Shown: piece after piece, positions 23,397 to 35,379 of the stretch
How positions within the stretch are numbered: position 1 is the first letter of the stretch
How the letters are laid out: every line of letters begins with the position of its first letter
Origin: Ceratodon purpureus
Taxonomy: Eukaryota > Streptophyta > Bryopsida > Pseudoditrichales > Ditrichaceae
NCBI GenBank assembly: GCA_014871385.1
Contig: CM026430.1
Coordinates: 3,575,040 to 3,639,039 of the forward strand
Reading direction: 5' to 3'
Length of the DNA stretch: 64,000 nucleotides
Program-made: the position numbers and the translations under genes
Notes under the pieces: generated by a model
Seen by the model: the letters and a program-made list of their open reading frames with translations, nothing else
The model's database searches: none
What the model was told of the DNA's origin: nothing

Positions 23397-26300
23397 ATGA
23401 AGATCATGGTTTTGCTGCTGCTCGTCACGCTGCCGGCTTGCCTTGCGTACAATGCGACTCTGGGATGGCAGACGCTGCTCCGTAAGTAGCTCAGGAACTG
23501 GCCTATGTGGAGAGATTGTGAGGGAGCCGATCTTCGCGGTGCGGTGAGGACAGTGGGTGGAGAGGGTGGGGAGAGTGGGAAAGGTGGTGGATTGGGTGGA
23601 TTTTCGCAATGTGGGGTGGATTGGGATGTGACGGTGGTGAGGTAGTGTATGGTGTGTAGTTGTAACGATGTTTTTGTTATGTTTTGGTGAAGTTTTGGGG
23701 AAGTTTTGGTGTTGTAGGGTGGGTTGGAGTTTTGAGGTAATGTGGGGGTGGTTTGGAGTACTGGAGGAGAGTGGTTGTTTTGAGGAGGGTGGAGTGATGG
23801 TGTTTGATGGTTAGGAGGAGAGTTTCGTGTTGGTTCTGCTAAGTGGATTCGAGGTTGAGCTAAGGCGTTACTGGTTCTGTGGTTTAGAGTTTCGAGGTAG
23901 CTGTACTTCATCGGTGACATTCACGTGTTTGGTTAGGGTGGTGTTTAGTTTTGCGTCAATTCGGGGTTCATTGTTAGAAATGTCGTCTCTTCAATTTGAT
24001 ATATGTGGTGATGTGTCGGGTTTCGTTGGAGTGTTTTGGAGCGGTTTGTTGAAGTGAGTAGGTTTGAGTAGGTGTGAGTGATGTGGTTGTAGTTTGGAAT
24101 TCGCTTGTTGACTGGAGTTGGGAGGTGTTTGGTAGTCGGATCATGGTCTTGTAGTGTAAGTAGGGGAATTGTGGGTAGTCGTGTTAAGTTTTTGTTTTCG
24201 GTGCTGGTGGTTAGAGCTTAGGTCATATCTCCAGAGATGTTGGTTTGCTCGGTTTTGCTATCATTGGGAGTGTCCTACTGTTGCGGAGAAAATTAAGGGG
24301 TTCTACTGTTCGGTGTTCGGTGCACTGTTTCTAGCATTCTTGCCTTCTGAGGAAGACTGTGAGTGGGACTGACTTGCCACCCCATAGGATGAGAGAGGAA
24401 TGTGATGTGGGATCGTTATGATGACAAATTTCAGGCTTAATTTGTGTAGAATTCGATATTTTGGGTCTGTTGGGACGGTTGATTACATATGGTTAGTGCT
24501 GATTATTATGTTACCGATTTTCGGCATATTAATGGTTAGGATTTGTTTTCTGTCGGTCTCTTATTTAGGCACCGCCTCTGCTCTTCATTGGATGTGTTTG
24601 TTTGACATTTTGCTTCGCTTGTCCAACTGGAGAAATGTCATTTTGTCATCTATATGTTGGTTCTGGTACTGTTTGCAGATCGTAACGTCTAGTCTGCTAT
24701 GTTGCGGATATTTCCATTGTGTTGGTTTTTTAGTTAGCAAGCAATTGATGATAGCTCTTTCGATGCAGAGTTGCTGAATACTTTCTTACAGTCTAGAATT
24801 ACAATGGTGAATGTTGTAGTTCTACGTAGTTTATTTTTGCAGCATTTTTGTGCCGATTTTACCGGTTCTCGATCTTCAGGTGTAGTTGGCTGGTGGGAAT
24901 TGAACCCATTGCTGGTAGTGAGTTTACTATACGTGAGACCAAATTCTATGAATCAAGGTGCTTGCTTTACTGTTATTGTTCGCTGTTCATCTCTTTCACT
25001 GACCCGATTTATATTATCTGGTGTTGGTTGCAGAGGGCCCACCTTTGATCATAGCAAATGGCGGCTCTTCAGGCATGTTCCCAGATCAAACAGATCCTGC
25101 TTATTATGATGCTGCCAACAGCTCCAAAATTCCTCTGGCTATGTTATGTGACTTGCAGTTGACCAAGGACAATTTAGGAGTTTGCCGCACTGGCTGGAAT
25201 TTGAGTGCTTCAACCAATCTGACAAATATCTTGACTAATACATCCGTCCCGAGCACTTATGTGATCCAAGGAGTGTCGCGGACTGGATTTTTTTCAGTTG
25301 ATTTCAATCTTACGGAGCTCAACCAAACCACAGGTAAATCGCTAGCTGCAGTATGAGTACTCAACATGAACGAAGCATATTGTGTTGTCATAAATCTTGA
25401 GATATGTCTTTCGGCATTTCCAGAATGGCATACAGTGGTCAAAGTACCCAACCTCAGGGCAACTTCCGTATACGAGTTGTTGGCCATATTCATATGTTGA
25501 TATTCTTTTTCTCTGGTGCAGCTGCTTGTTTCATTGTCATTCTGTGTCACAGGAGTTAAATTTTAAGTTTTAAATAATTTCCCTACCAAAATTTCTTTGC
25601 TTTGTCAGTTTTGTTACTGCTTAGCGATTTAAGTGTGCGAATTAAGCATCTGATCACTTTCTCTTCACAAGTTTCCACTATTTTTTGTCGTCATTGCTGA
25701 GTAGCACTTCAGCAGTGCTCTCACATGAATCGTTGTTATCATTAACGTTTGTATCTGGGCTGAATTGATTCAACTACTGTACTAAGTTCATGTTCGTCTG
25801 TGCAGCAATTCAGCAGAATCCAGCACGCTCACCAGATAGTGATGGAATATACCCTATTTTGACACCTGAGTATATTGCGGGCGGAGCGAACAATGCAATA
25901 GGCTTATTCTTCTGGTTAAATGTCGAGGTACATGCTCAGTAGCATTGATTTTTTTTTAAACCCATACAACTTTGAACACCGGTCTGCTCCACCTGTAGCT
26001 GTAGCAATCTGTTGTTTGAAACTTGTTCAACTCTTTGTTGAGAAGCTTGTGTATGCTGCATCTAGTGGATTTTTAATGCTCCCAATCTGCCAATTTTTTG
26101 CAGTATCCTTCTTTCTACCAACAGCATCCTGGGAAGAACAGTCTGGCCAGTTATCTGACGACTTTCCTCAAGGCCTATAAACCAGCGTATGTGTCAGCCA
26201 CGGAGGTTGGCATACTGAAATTGCTTCAACTCACTGCCACCAGGACTCAGACATATCTTGTTCTTAAGTTTTTGGATAAGACTGCAGTTGAGGAGAGCAC

Positions 26301-29300
26301 CAACACAACATATGGAGCAATTCTTAGTAATTTGGCAGACGTTGCAACCTATGCCAGTGGAATTTTAGTTCCTAAGAGTTACATCTATGCGACGAGAGTG
26401 ACTCCTGCAACTACCGGCTCCGAGTTCGGGTACTTTGTAGACGGTGCTTCTACTCTTGTACAAGAGGCACACAAAGCTAATCTGGAAGTTTTTGTTTACG
26501 GATTTGCCAACGATGTCTTCCCTTCAAGCTACAACTACAGTTTTGACCCTGTTTTTGACTCCTTGAGCTACATTGGAAACTCCTTCCAGATAGATGGGTT
26601 TTTAACAGACTTTCCTAATACTGCGTCTGAAGCAATAAGTGAGTGTTTACGACCAACTCCTTGGTTTGTTGCGCATTATTCCTAACAGTTCTGTTGTTCG
26701 TGTGGCTGAATATCTTCCTCACTAACTGGACTCTTGAGGAAATTATTATCCTATTATTTCTGTGTTCTGGATTTGTTTTGGTTATTGAAAATAGCATCAT
26801 TGTCGACTGAGGACTATTCTAGTCTTTCGTTATCCCTGATCGGCTGGTTTTACTAATATTCGAATTTCTCGCGCAGATTGCTACCCCGAAGGTTATGTGA
26901 AAGCTCCATTGGCCAGTAGAGGTATATTGTCTCCTCTCTTTTAGGAGGTGTTTGATGTATTCTTGCAGTTCTATTTGCAACCTTTAGGACTTTTAATACG
27001 TACGTGAAATCACCAAAAACTGTGGGCCAGGCTAAAATCTTGACTTCAACTAGTGTGGCTAAAGTTACTGAAATATCATCAGCAGAGGGTAAAGTTGTTT
27101 TCAGATGGACGAGATTGTTTTCAAGTAATGAAAATCTTAGTAGTAATTAAAATTTTCTCCGCAGATTGTTGATGGTCCAAATGTATAATGGTTCCTACAC
27201 TGTTCATTTGCGCAGGTGCTTCTAAATCAGTGAAGAATCCAGTTATTATTTCACACAATGGTGCTAGTGGAGACTTCCCGGGATGCACCATGGCTGCATA
27301 TGTGGCGGCTATCAACGACGGGGCTGACTACATCGACTGCTCCGTACAGATTACAAGCGATGGAGTAGCCATCTGCCGAGAAAATGTGGACCTTCTGCCG
27401 AACACGAACATATTCTCTAATCAGGCGTTATACCAGCAATATGTAGCAACTTATCCTGAATTGCAGGCGACGCCGGGTGTCTTCTCCTTTAACCTCTCCT
27501 ATGCAGACGTCTCGACATTGAAAGGTAAGTCATATTGTGTCAAGTTGTGCAATTTTCTTTATAGTTCCTAGTCTAACTGTCGGTCCTAGTGTGCAGTTTC
27601 AAGTGTTTGGGTTTTCTAGGCTGCTTCTGTAGACATTTCGAGGGTGATATCTTCCTAGTAACACCTGGTTGCAGTATTTTATTTATGCATGATTGCATTC
27701 AAGATTTTTTTTTACAACTTGAAGGGTGTGGCCTGTGATTCAACCTTGTAACAGTTCGAACATGCAATAACATGCTCAGGTCTAGGTTGTTGGAGAGTAA
27801 TGTGTGTGATTGTGTCCCTGGAACTACTGGTAATTAGTGAATTTTCTTGATTAATAATATTTATTACTGATCCAAATTAGTGTTGTTATTGCCTAACTTT
27901 TTAACACTGATTATGTGAGCAGCCGTTATGTATAGTCCCTGGGGAAAATACTTGGTCAGCCGCGATCCTTCGAATGATGGCGTAGAAAACATTTTGACTT
28001 TAGACGATTTTCTCTCGTTTGCCAAGAACAATTCTGGAATTGGGATATATGTGAATCTACAGGTGAGATTTCTTCTCAAAGTACTTTGCAAGGCTGTATG
28101 ATACTAAAGTGACAATCAGTTTCTCTTCTCCTACATGTGTAAGTTGTTTTAGGTCGACTGAAGCTCATACGTTTCTCTGCACCCATTTCTTGACTGGTGT
28201 CATGGTTTTGTATCTCAGAATGCCTACTACCTCCGTACCGTACACAACCTAGATTTGGTGGATGCGGTTGTGACTTCCCTCACTAAAGCCAATCTCACAA
28301 ATGCTAGTGACAAAGTGTTTGTTGCTTCGGAAGACAGTTCTGCTTTGGCCGCACTTCAAAATTTGATGCCTGCAGTAAAGACCGTGTACGTCGTTCCATA
28401 CTCGGCTGCTAATCCATACTCGGTTACGCCAGCAGTGCTTCAGGTACGTTAAATATCAAATGATCCTCGAACTTCTTGGCTTAGACTTTGTTATGTACCT
28501 TGACTGTTGATGCATTCGATTCAAGGAAGTATCTTGATGTAAGTGTAATCCTGATGCTAGATTAGTACCCTGAATGATTCGGAAAACTGTTATTTTTTGG
28601 ATCGGTTTTAGATTTTTGATGAATGCGGAAGCACCTGAACACCATCTTATTGTTGGCTGTTGTTTTCGCTTCAGGAAATCAAGCAGTACGCAAATACCGT
28701 CTCTATCGATTGGAGGCTTATTGATCCTCTCGATACGTTTAGCGGTTTCCTGCTTCAAAAAACATCTGTGGTTAGCGCTGCCCAGGCCCTCAACATGACA
28801 GTGTTCTACTCTTTCTTGTCGAACGAATTCGTCGCCTATGCCCGCGACTACAGATCTGACCCAATTCTTCAAATCTATTCTCTCATAAGCGAATTCAAAT
28901 TAGATGGATTAATCACCGATTTTCCGTCCACGCTATACAATTTCCTCAATAGTAAGTGTTCACCCTTAAATCTCAGCTCCTCTGTTTATGCTTTTGGTTA
29001 TCTATCTTGTCTGTACGATGTGTTGTCTGCCTTTCGAGTTTAGATTCAGGTGAAAAATTTGTCACTCAAGCAATCCACATGCTCTGTGCTGATACCGATT
29101 ATTATTGTTCTTACAGAGAACTACTGCTATCAATCAGTGGGAGGCCAGAACATCAGTATGTCAACGCAAAATTACCCTATTTTCCCCGTGGCTCCAGTAT
29201 CTCCCTTTGCCATGGCGCCAAGTCCTGCATTGTCCGTTGCCGAGCCTCCAGTTTCTTACTTGGTTCCCACGACAAGCCCTGGTGGCCCAAGCATTGCCCC

Positions 29301-29394
29301 TGGACCCTCTGCAAACCCGAGCTCGGCCACAAAGCTTCCCGTTAGCCTCGTCGCCACCGTGGCTCTCATCCTCATTTTAACCTTCATTTTGTAA
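23397..29394 (+). CDS. GPI-anchored glycerophosphodiester phosphodiesterase-like protein (SHV3/GDPDL family)
   Basis: Ten exons: 23397-23481, 25034-25333, 25806-25927, 26104-26638, 26877-26921, 27216-27524, 27923-28062, 28219-28443, 28675-28951 and 29117-29394. They join in phase to 771 residues, the usual SHV3-like size. A signal peptide (MKIMVLLLLVTLPACLA) leads into WQTL and a first GDPD-like domain (about 33-350: PPLIIANGGSSGMFPD, DGFLTDFP). A second domain follows (about 366-690: NPVIISHNGASGDFPG, DGLITDFP). The tail is Pro/Ser-rich and ends in a hydrophobic segment (LVATVALILILTFIL), as for GPI anchoring. Many NxS/T sites fit a secreted glycoprotein. Plant relatives act at the cell wall/plasma membrane in cellulose and pectin organisation; true diesterase activity is uncertain. 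The first domain has N in place of the usual catalytic-region H (ANGG), the second keeps H (SHNG). The first intron is long (1552 bp) and G/T-rich. Confidence 0.95.
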
Positions 29395-30650
29395 TGGAGT
29401 CAGCGACAATTAGACCCCTCTTAGAAGCAACTTAGTACTGTTTTCCTATAACCTACTTAATTCCTTTGTCTTTTTCTCCTAGGACTGCTGTTTTTAGGTA
29501 GACAGAATCAAATGTCACATAGGTCTTATGCAGAATTTCAGTCTCCACAATTCTAGAGATTGGGGTCATTTTTTAAGAAGAGCACTAATTCTAATGGTCT
29601 CTCCCTGACCATGACCATGGTTGGTGTGAACTCTTCTGTGTAAATGTAATGCAGTGAATCTCACATTGAGTTCTTGTCCACCTTTGTATAATTTCTTCTC
29701 CAAACTCTCACTGAACTCTCTCATGCCCACACTACTCACTCATCACAATCACAGTTACAATACCAACACAGAACCTTATCCTGTCAACTACATACTGAAA
29801 AAGGATAACACCTCGGAGATAAACGACACAAACTTGAATTCCTCCATCCCATGTTCCAGAGCTTTCTCAAATAACTACACATTCTCATGAACACTCATCT
29901 ACACTATTACAGCATCCTGTAAATTTGCAGAACGACAAAAAATTCGAACTACGGAGAAGGATATTCGCACCGACACCAGGGAGATTACCGCTAGACTACC
30001 ACCAGAGCATATAATCATTCCGCCTCCCCACTCAATCCCTGTTGCATCCCTGAAACCTTTACTATTCTGCCCCCACTGAATTGCGTTGCAAGTTGCAACT
30101 TTAGCAGAGCGACAGGAAGCTGAGAATAAACAGACCTTAATTAACGAGCGCGATGAGTTTAGCAATGTCAAAGTTCGGCTCCACCCCGAGTGGCAACTGA
30201 CAGGACCAGAGGCGAGCGAATCTTCGCCCTGTCCTCGACTCGGCGGCGCTCGGGCCATGCCAAAATCAGCCCCGATGCCAGGCCGGCAATTCTTTCTAGT
30301 GGGCCAGACGCGCTTATTTAGCTGGCGAGCGCTGCAGTACGGCCCCTAGAACCAGCCAATCCATCGCCTCCGGTAACCCGATGCATGTCGCGACGCTCGC
30401 CTTTCCTGGCTCCCATGGCGGGCCCCCAGCCTCAGCTTCCGCCCTCGCAGCTCTCGAATTTTCCAGCACCACCCTGGGCTCCGTGTTCGGAATCGGCGTC
30501 TCAGTTGCCACTCATGAGAATGAGAATCAATCCTTCCATGTCCCTCATCTTGTCACCATCCCCCATCCTCGCTTAATTCCTCATTCCTCCTCCAGCTCTC
30601 GAGCTCGGAGACGAATCCCAGGGTGATGTGATCAATCACCTGGACTTGAA
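29395..30650. other. 3' flank of GDPDL and C/A-rich upstream region of next gene
   Basis: The first part is 3' UTR-like. From about 29660 to 30620 the plus strand is C/A-rich and the local GC content rises. The frames here (for example 29899-30258 minus) show no family. No gene is called. Confidence 0.45.
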
Positions 30651-31142
30651 TCCAATCTGTTTTCTTCGAACAAGGTTTCTGATGGAAAGATGTTATCGAC
30701 GATTTTCTCGCTGGTGAGTATTGAAGAGTCCTTGTGAGGACTAAGTACTGCGGTGGCTGGAGGATTGTTGGTTTCTAAGGGAGTTGGTGGAAGAGGACTC
30801 GGCTCTGGAATGCACAGAGTGATATCGCAGGCAAGAGTCGTGGTGCGTGTATTGTATGGTTTCTGGATCCGGAGCTGCATTCCTCATGTTTTAGTGAGTG
30901 AGTTCGCGTGGCAGAGTATCCGAGTTCAGATTCGTTCGAGCTCGTGTTGAGGTTTGGATCGAGTTATGATGGCGCGGGAGCTAGCAATGAGGGATGTGTT
31001 TGGAGGGTTAAGGTATGTTGAATTCTCGGCGCCGACCATGTTTTGGATCTTCGGTTGGGGTTGATGGTGGGAGGAGGGGACTGAGTGTGTTGGATTTTGG
31101 TTGTGTTGTTGATGGTGCAGGAGGAGAGCGGGGTTGAAGGGA
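30650..31142 (+). promoter_or_regulatory. Predicted leader with 5'-UTR intron, skew switch
   Basis: Composition changes to G/T-rich at about 30650. GGTTAAG|GTATGTTG near 31008-31015 is a plausible donor, and GATGGTGCAG at 31111-31120 a plausible acceptor, so an intron of about 105 bp probably interrupts the 5' UTR just before the ATG at 31143. Confidence 0.4.
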
Positions 31143-32378
31143 ATGGTTCCGAGGGAGAGACGCAGCCAAAGGAATGTGATTCTTGTGTTGTCTTTATTGC
31201 TGGGGCTGTTGCAGCTCGTGTCTGCGCGGCAGTATGACATTGCGTATGAGAAGCCGTTGTGTGATGACGCGCATACATGCTTCCAGACTCGTGAGATAGC
31301 GCCCAACATCTGGGGGTTCATTGTGACGATGCTGTGTTTAACAACCGATGCGTGGGGATTCGCGTCGTCTTCGCAGTTCGCATGGCGTCTGCTGCTTGTC
31401 TTCGTGGCCGGGCCGATCATGCCGGTGTGGAGTTTGATCGAGGTTCTGGGGAAAGCGTTCGTGGGAATGAGACTCACGGAGAAGCTGGGGAAGTCGACCA
31501 TGACGGTCGCCAAGAGCAACTCTGCGAATATCATTGCTCAGTGTGATGTGCTCCTGGGGATGAGTGAGGACGCCGCGACGCGGTTCCCCGTGATGCATAC
31601 CGAGCAGAACTACAGCATTGACGTGCTACTGACGCCGCTTGAGGTCGGTAACCGGCGAGAGAGCGAGGCATTGGTGCTGCTCAACGACAGAGGCAAAGAG
31701 GCGCTTCTCCGCGCTAATGTACTGCCCAAGTACGAGCAGTTGCGGTTCCTTCACGGTTACAGCGGACTAGCCATTGCCGTATCCGCCGCGCAAGCGCTTG
31801 GATACATCTTCGGAGTAATCTCGCGTGCGGCTCAGACCCTGAACGTGACGCCCATTGAGAGAATCTGCATGGATCTTAGCTTCATCGTGTTGGTGAAAGC
31901 AGGGTTGTACACGATTGCCAGCAGTTGCCATCACCCACTCCTACTCCACGTCTCGGCCGAGCACGAAGAGAGTGTCCTGGAGGCCTGCAAGGATACTAAG
32001 TACAACGAGCATGATGAATTCATGGTGGAGATCAAAACTCTTATCTCCACGGAGATCGTGCTGCTGATTCTCCTCGGAATCAGTTGCGTTGGAATTTGGC
32101 ATGTGGCGTCGTTCAAAATTTTCGACGCTCTTCCCAGCTGCTTCTTCGCCATCGGCCTCTTCCTGCAGATGATCATCGCCCTACTCATGTTCGGAAAGTC
32201 TGTTCGAATTCCGAGCTTGCTCCGGACGAAGTTCTGCTCCATCTTCATCGTCGCCATCTGCTCGATGGTGAATGTCACAGCCTACGTGCTCGCCATCATC
32301 GCCACGTTCAGGAATTGGCATTCTAGTGGCTTCAGCTTCAAGGGCTACCTCGCAAACTCTCTTCCTCACATCGGCTGA
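31143..32378 (+). CDS. Multi-pass membrane protein of unknown function
   Basis: A single uninterrupted coding exon of 411 residues, unusual beside its intron-rich neighbours. The frame is open upstream of 31143, but the first ATG is there. A basic N-terminus (MVPRERRSQRNV) and a hydrophobic run ending LLQLVSA look like a signal peptide or anchor. About seven further hydrophobic stretches follow, for example FIVTMLCLTTDAWGF, LLLVFVAGPIMPVWSLI, IVLLILLGISCVGIW, CFFAIGLFLQMIIALLMFG and FIVAICSMVNVTAYVLAII. A soluble loop of about 90 residues between the second and third stretches (EKLGKSTMTVAKSNSANIIA..) is polar. I recognise no domain or catalytic motif. It is probably a lineage-specific family; transport or signalling roles would be guesses. 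Codon use is GC-rich compared with the flanking spacer. Confidence 0.75.
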   Translation: MVPRERRSQRNVILVLSLLLGLLQLVSARQYDIAYEKPLCDDAHTCFQTREIAPNIWGFIVTMLCLTTDAWGFASSSQFAWRLLLVFVAGPIMPVWSLIEVLGKAFVGMRLTEKLGKSTMTVAKSNSANIIAQCDVLLGMSEDAATRFPVMHTEQNYSIDVLLTPLEVGNRRESEALVLLNDRGKEALLRANVLPKYEQLRFLHGYSGLAIAVSAAQALGYIFGVISRAAQTLNVTPIERICMDLSFIVLVKAGLYTIASSCHHPLLLHVSAEHEESVLEACKDTKYNEHDEFMVEIKTLISTEIVLLILLGISCVGIWHVASFKIFDALPSCFFAIGLFLQMIIALLMFGKSVRIPSLLRTKFCSIFIVAICSMVNVTAYVLAIIATFRNWHSSGFSFKGYLANSLPHIG

Positions 32379-33485
32379 GATCTCGGTCGACTGCATCGAA
32401 ATGGCGATTGAGGCCCAAATTATATCTTCAGTAACTTCTCTTTTGCTCATGATTCCTTTTATCATATGTCATGTGGAAATTGAAGCTCATGTGCAGTGTT
32501 CTCCCTTGCAAGCAACTGTAGGACGTGGTTACCAGATAAGAATCGGAAACTGCTGACGTTTCTTCGGCCAAGCATGAAGAAGTTGGAACCATTGTAGCAT
32601 CGTGTAGAGTCTAGGGGAGCAGAGTTAGGATTTTTTTCATGAACCAAGAATGGTTTAAAATTGTATCCTATGTCAAGAAACCATCATTATTGAATGCAAC
32701 ACCAAATTTTCGTCTCATTATTGAACTCAGATTCTGAATATTGCCAAAATTTCGTGCTGAACTTCACTCGGAATGTATCTCCGACAGTGCTTCGCAGGTT
32801 TCCTCATGCTTACATATATCTACAGTACAGTTTAATAGTTGTTTTAACATGCGTGGTGGACGAAATGATGACCAGGTCAGCGGGTACAGATACTGTTCAA
32901 CTATATTTTGATGACGGTGCTTCTTATTATCCTTGATTTGTGCAGAAAACCAATGCTCGTGCTCTAATGGTCTTTGGTATGATTGCAGCAGCGCTACCTT
33001 TCTTGTCTGTTCAACAATTTGCTTGTTTACTTTGAGACTTTGTTCGTTAGCTACCGTTGTTAATTTGCCCCATCTTTGAAAATTCGCAACTTTGTGACTT
33101 TTTGCAATCACCGCAGGATTCCGATGATGTGGGCCAGTACACAGTACGTGATAGTCTCGTCAAAGGTGGTCTCCCCACAACAACCTTATCCGGCGGTTGT
33201 GCAGAGGTATGTCCTGCCTTCATGCACTGGGTGCCATTTGGAAATGAGAAGTCCACTTAGATGGACTTTTCTGCTCGCTACTGTGTACTCCTGACCAAAT
33301 TTCTTGCAGTATAAATCCGGAGCCTAGACTCCAACTTTTCAGAGGTAAATCGAGCTCTAGGGCCCATCCGGAACCTCCTCATCATCTAGTTTCTGTTTCG
33401 CGATCGCATCATTAGATTTCAGTTTGAGTCTCATCCTTGCTTTCGGTTTGAGTCTCGTCGTTTTCTTTTCCAATATCCGGCTGCG
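32379..33485. other. 3' flank and spacer before the lipocalin gene
   Basis: It holds 3' UTR-like sequence of the membrane-protein gene, then an AT-rich spacer and a T-rich stretch with repeated TTTCGGTTTGAGTCTC-like segments near 33420-33460. No gene is supported. Confidence 0.5.
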
Positions 33486-33495
33486 TTTATATAAG
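33486..33495 (+). promoter_or_regulatory. TATA box of lipocalin gene
   Basis: TTTATATAAG lies about 50 bp before the ATG at 33543, so the leader is short. This gene lacks the C/A to G/T composition switch of its neighbours. Confidence 0.6.
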
Positions 33496-33542
33496 ATCTC
33501 CTCGGAGTTCTCCTTTGCCTAAGAATCTTACAATCCAATAAA

Positions 33543-34840
33543 ATGGGACGGGTTTCAGCTCACGTACTATGGCTTTGTGCCGTGCTAGCGATGGTCGCCT
33601 GCTTCGGAGTGGGAGCACAAGCAGGGCGTACTCAGGCAGGGCGTACTCTTCTCCAGTCGGTGAGTCTCTTTCTACGCTACCATAGCATGCTCTTGTTAAA
33701 GACGCGGCGCAGGGCTAGTTTTTCTCTTGTCTATTTAATTGTCGGTATTCGTTTCACTTGCAACATCTAGCGAACATTTTTTTCTTGTTACATGATCTTG
33801 GGAGCACCAACTTCAAACTTCGAAGTGGTGTCTGCTTTGATCTGAGATATATGTTTCAGAGTTGATTGAGTAATTCTTGAACTTGGATCTGGATGAGGTC
33901 ACTTCAAGTATAGAGCCTTCTCACACTATTTAAAGAGGCCTCATCACGACACTCGAACCTGATCCCTTTGAATGAATTAGTGTCTAGATGCTCTAGATAT
34001 CTTCCTATTCCCGAATTCCGCCAATTGTGTCGCGAACCAGTTTCCTCCATTGATTAGTTGCGTTCATCCTAGTAAACACATGTCTGTACACAAAATTCTC
34101 CTTAGCTCAGATCTCGAATCATAGTTAAAGATACTTGGGAAGAATCCCCTAAGCTTTCAGAAGGCAGTTTCGCAGGATGGTTATCCTTCGAACGTTTACA
34201 TCGACATCGATGATCTGCTTCAATCCTGACTTTCCCCGGACAATTTTCTTCGAAGCTGTGCAGGTCGATTTCCCATTGAAACACAAGATTCTAACAATGA
34301 AAACCTTTTGTGCAGACATGCGCTAACCCGGCGCTACCCGACGTCAACCTGACAGCATACGCAGGAGTGTGGTACCAGATCGGAGCCACAGCGGTACAAA
34401 AGTCATTCACAGAGACAGACGCCGTGTGCATAAGCGGACGCTACTCCCTCATCACCTCCGGGCCCAACAACAACGCCATCCGCATCCGCCTCGACTCATA
34501 CAACACAAGCTCAGGCGACTACTCGGCCCTCATCGGCCTCCTGAACGTGAACGGCCGCTCCTTCAACCTCCAGTTCCCCGGCCTCCCAGCCAGCGACTAC
34601 CGCATCATCTACCTGAAAGGCGACCCCATCAAGGACAGGTACAAAACCGCCATGACATACAGCTGCACCACCGGCTCCACCCAGGCCATCAACATCCTGT
34701 CCCGCAAGCCCACTCTCGACGGTGATACCATCGCCGAGCTTGTTGCATATGCCCAGTCTCTTGGGATCACTCTTGAGGCCAACAACCAGATTGTTCTTAC
34801 TCCACAAGACGCCATCACTTGCGGCCGAAACGATGATTGA
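33543..34840 (+). CDS. Secreted lipocalin (apolipoprotein D-like)
   Basis: Two exons, 33543-33659 and 34316-34840, join at phase 0 to 213 residues. The first exon encodes a signal peptide (ending about ..GVGAQA, residue 27) and a small duplicated GRTQAGRT tract. Exon 2 carries the lipocalin fold: the GxW signature (YAGVWYQIGAT, W at about residue 58), FNLQFPG, a YRIIYL strand and the C-terminal helix region LSRKPTLDGDTIAELVAYAQSLG typical of ApoD/temperature-induced-lipocalin types. Cysteines near both ends (TCANP, AVCISG, YSCTTG, ITCGR) suggest disulfides in the secretory route. Plant lipocalins bind small hydrophobic ligands and protect membranes in heat, cold or oxidative stress; the ligand is unknown. 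The gene is TATA-driven, which fits inducible or cell-specific expression. Confidence 0.9.
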
Positions 34841-35015
34841 AGTGGTGATCGATGACCTTGCAGCTTGTTTCAGTTTGAGCTTTGGTCATCTAGATCTGCA
34901 AGTTATTTTTCAAGGAGAAGACAGACTTGTTTCTTTGTGAGTCTGGTCCATTTTGATTGAAGTGGTGATGACCTTGCAGCTTGTTTTAAGGAGTAGACAG
35001 ACTTATTTCTTTGAT
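34835..35015 (+). repeat. Duplicated segment in lipocalin 3' UTR
   Basis: GATTGAAGTGGTGAT, then GACCTTGCAGCTTGTTT, then AGACAGACTT.TTTCTTTG occurs twice (about 34835-34940 and 34955-35015). The second copy is shorter. The first copy begins at the stop codon. An AATAAA-type signal follows near 35060. Confidence 0.85.
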
Positions 35016-35379
35016 TGCCTGGAGACCAGGAAGGAGGAAAACTTTGTGGATTAATGGTGAATAAATGAATAGTGTTTTTGAGGACATTGGGATCTGAGAT
35101 GGAATATTTTCAATTGGGGTTGGTGTTTTGTATGTGTTTTTTTTTTTTAATCTGCACTGGCACGCAATAAAATCTATCTTGGTATGGTTTGTGTTTTGGT
35201 GTTGTGCATGGTTGTGTTTGGAGTGTGGTGATGTTTTGGAAGCATGGGAAGTGTCTGGGTTGAAACAGTGAGATGGAGTATTTGGTATATAAGTAATGAC
35301 AAAGTGCCAAGACACTGTCAAGTGGAATGAGTGTGATATACTAGATTTTGGTGAGTTGTCCTGTGTTGGTACGACTTTG

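Noticed and set aside
23336-23920. 194-residue Pro/Thr/Ser-rich frame (-)
   Set aside because: It lies antisense to the start and first intron of the GDPDL gene; its composition only reflects the G/T-rich sense strand.
24169-25048. Several frames before GDPDL exon 2
   Set aside because: They lie inside the 1552-bp first intron; none has domain similarity.
34369-34725. 118-residue Pro/Arg/His-rich frame in lipocalin exon 2
   Set aside because: Out-of-frame reading of GC-rich codons of the lipocalin exon.
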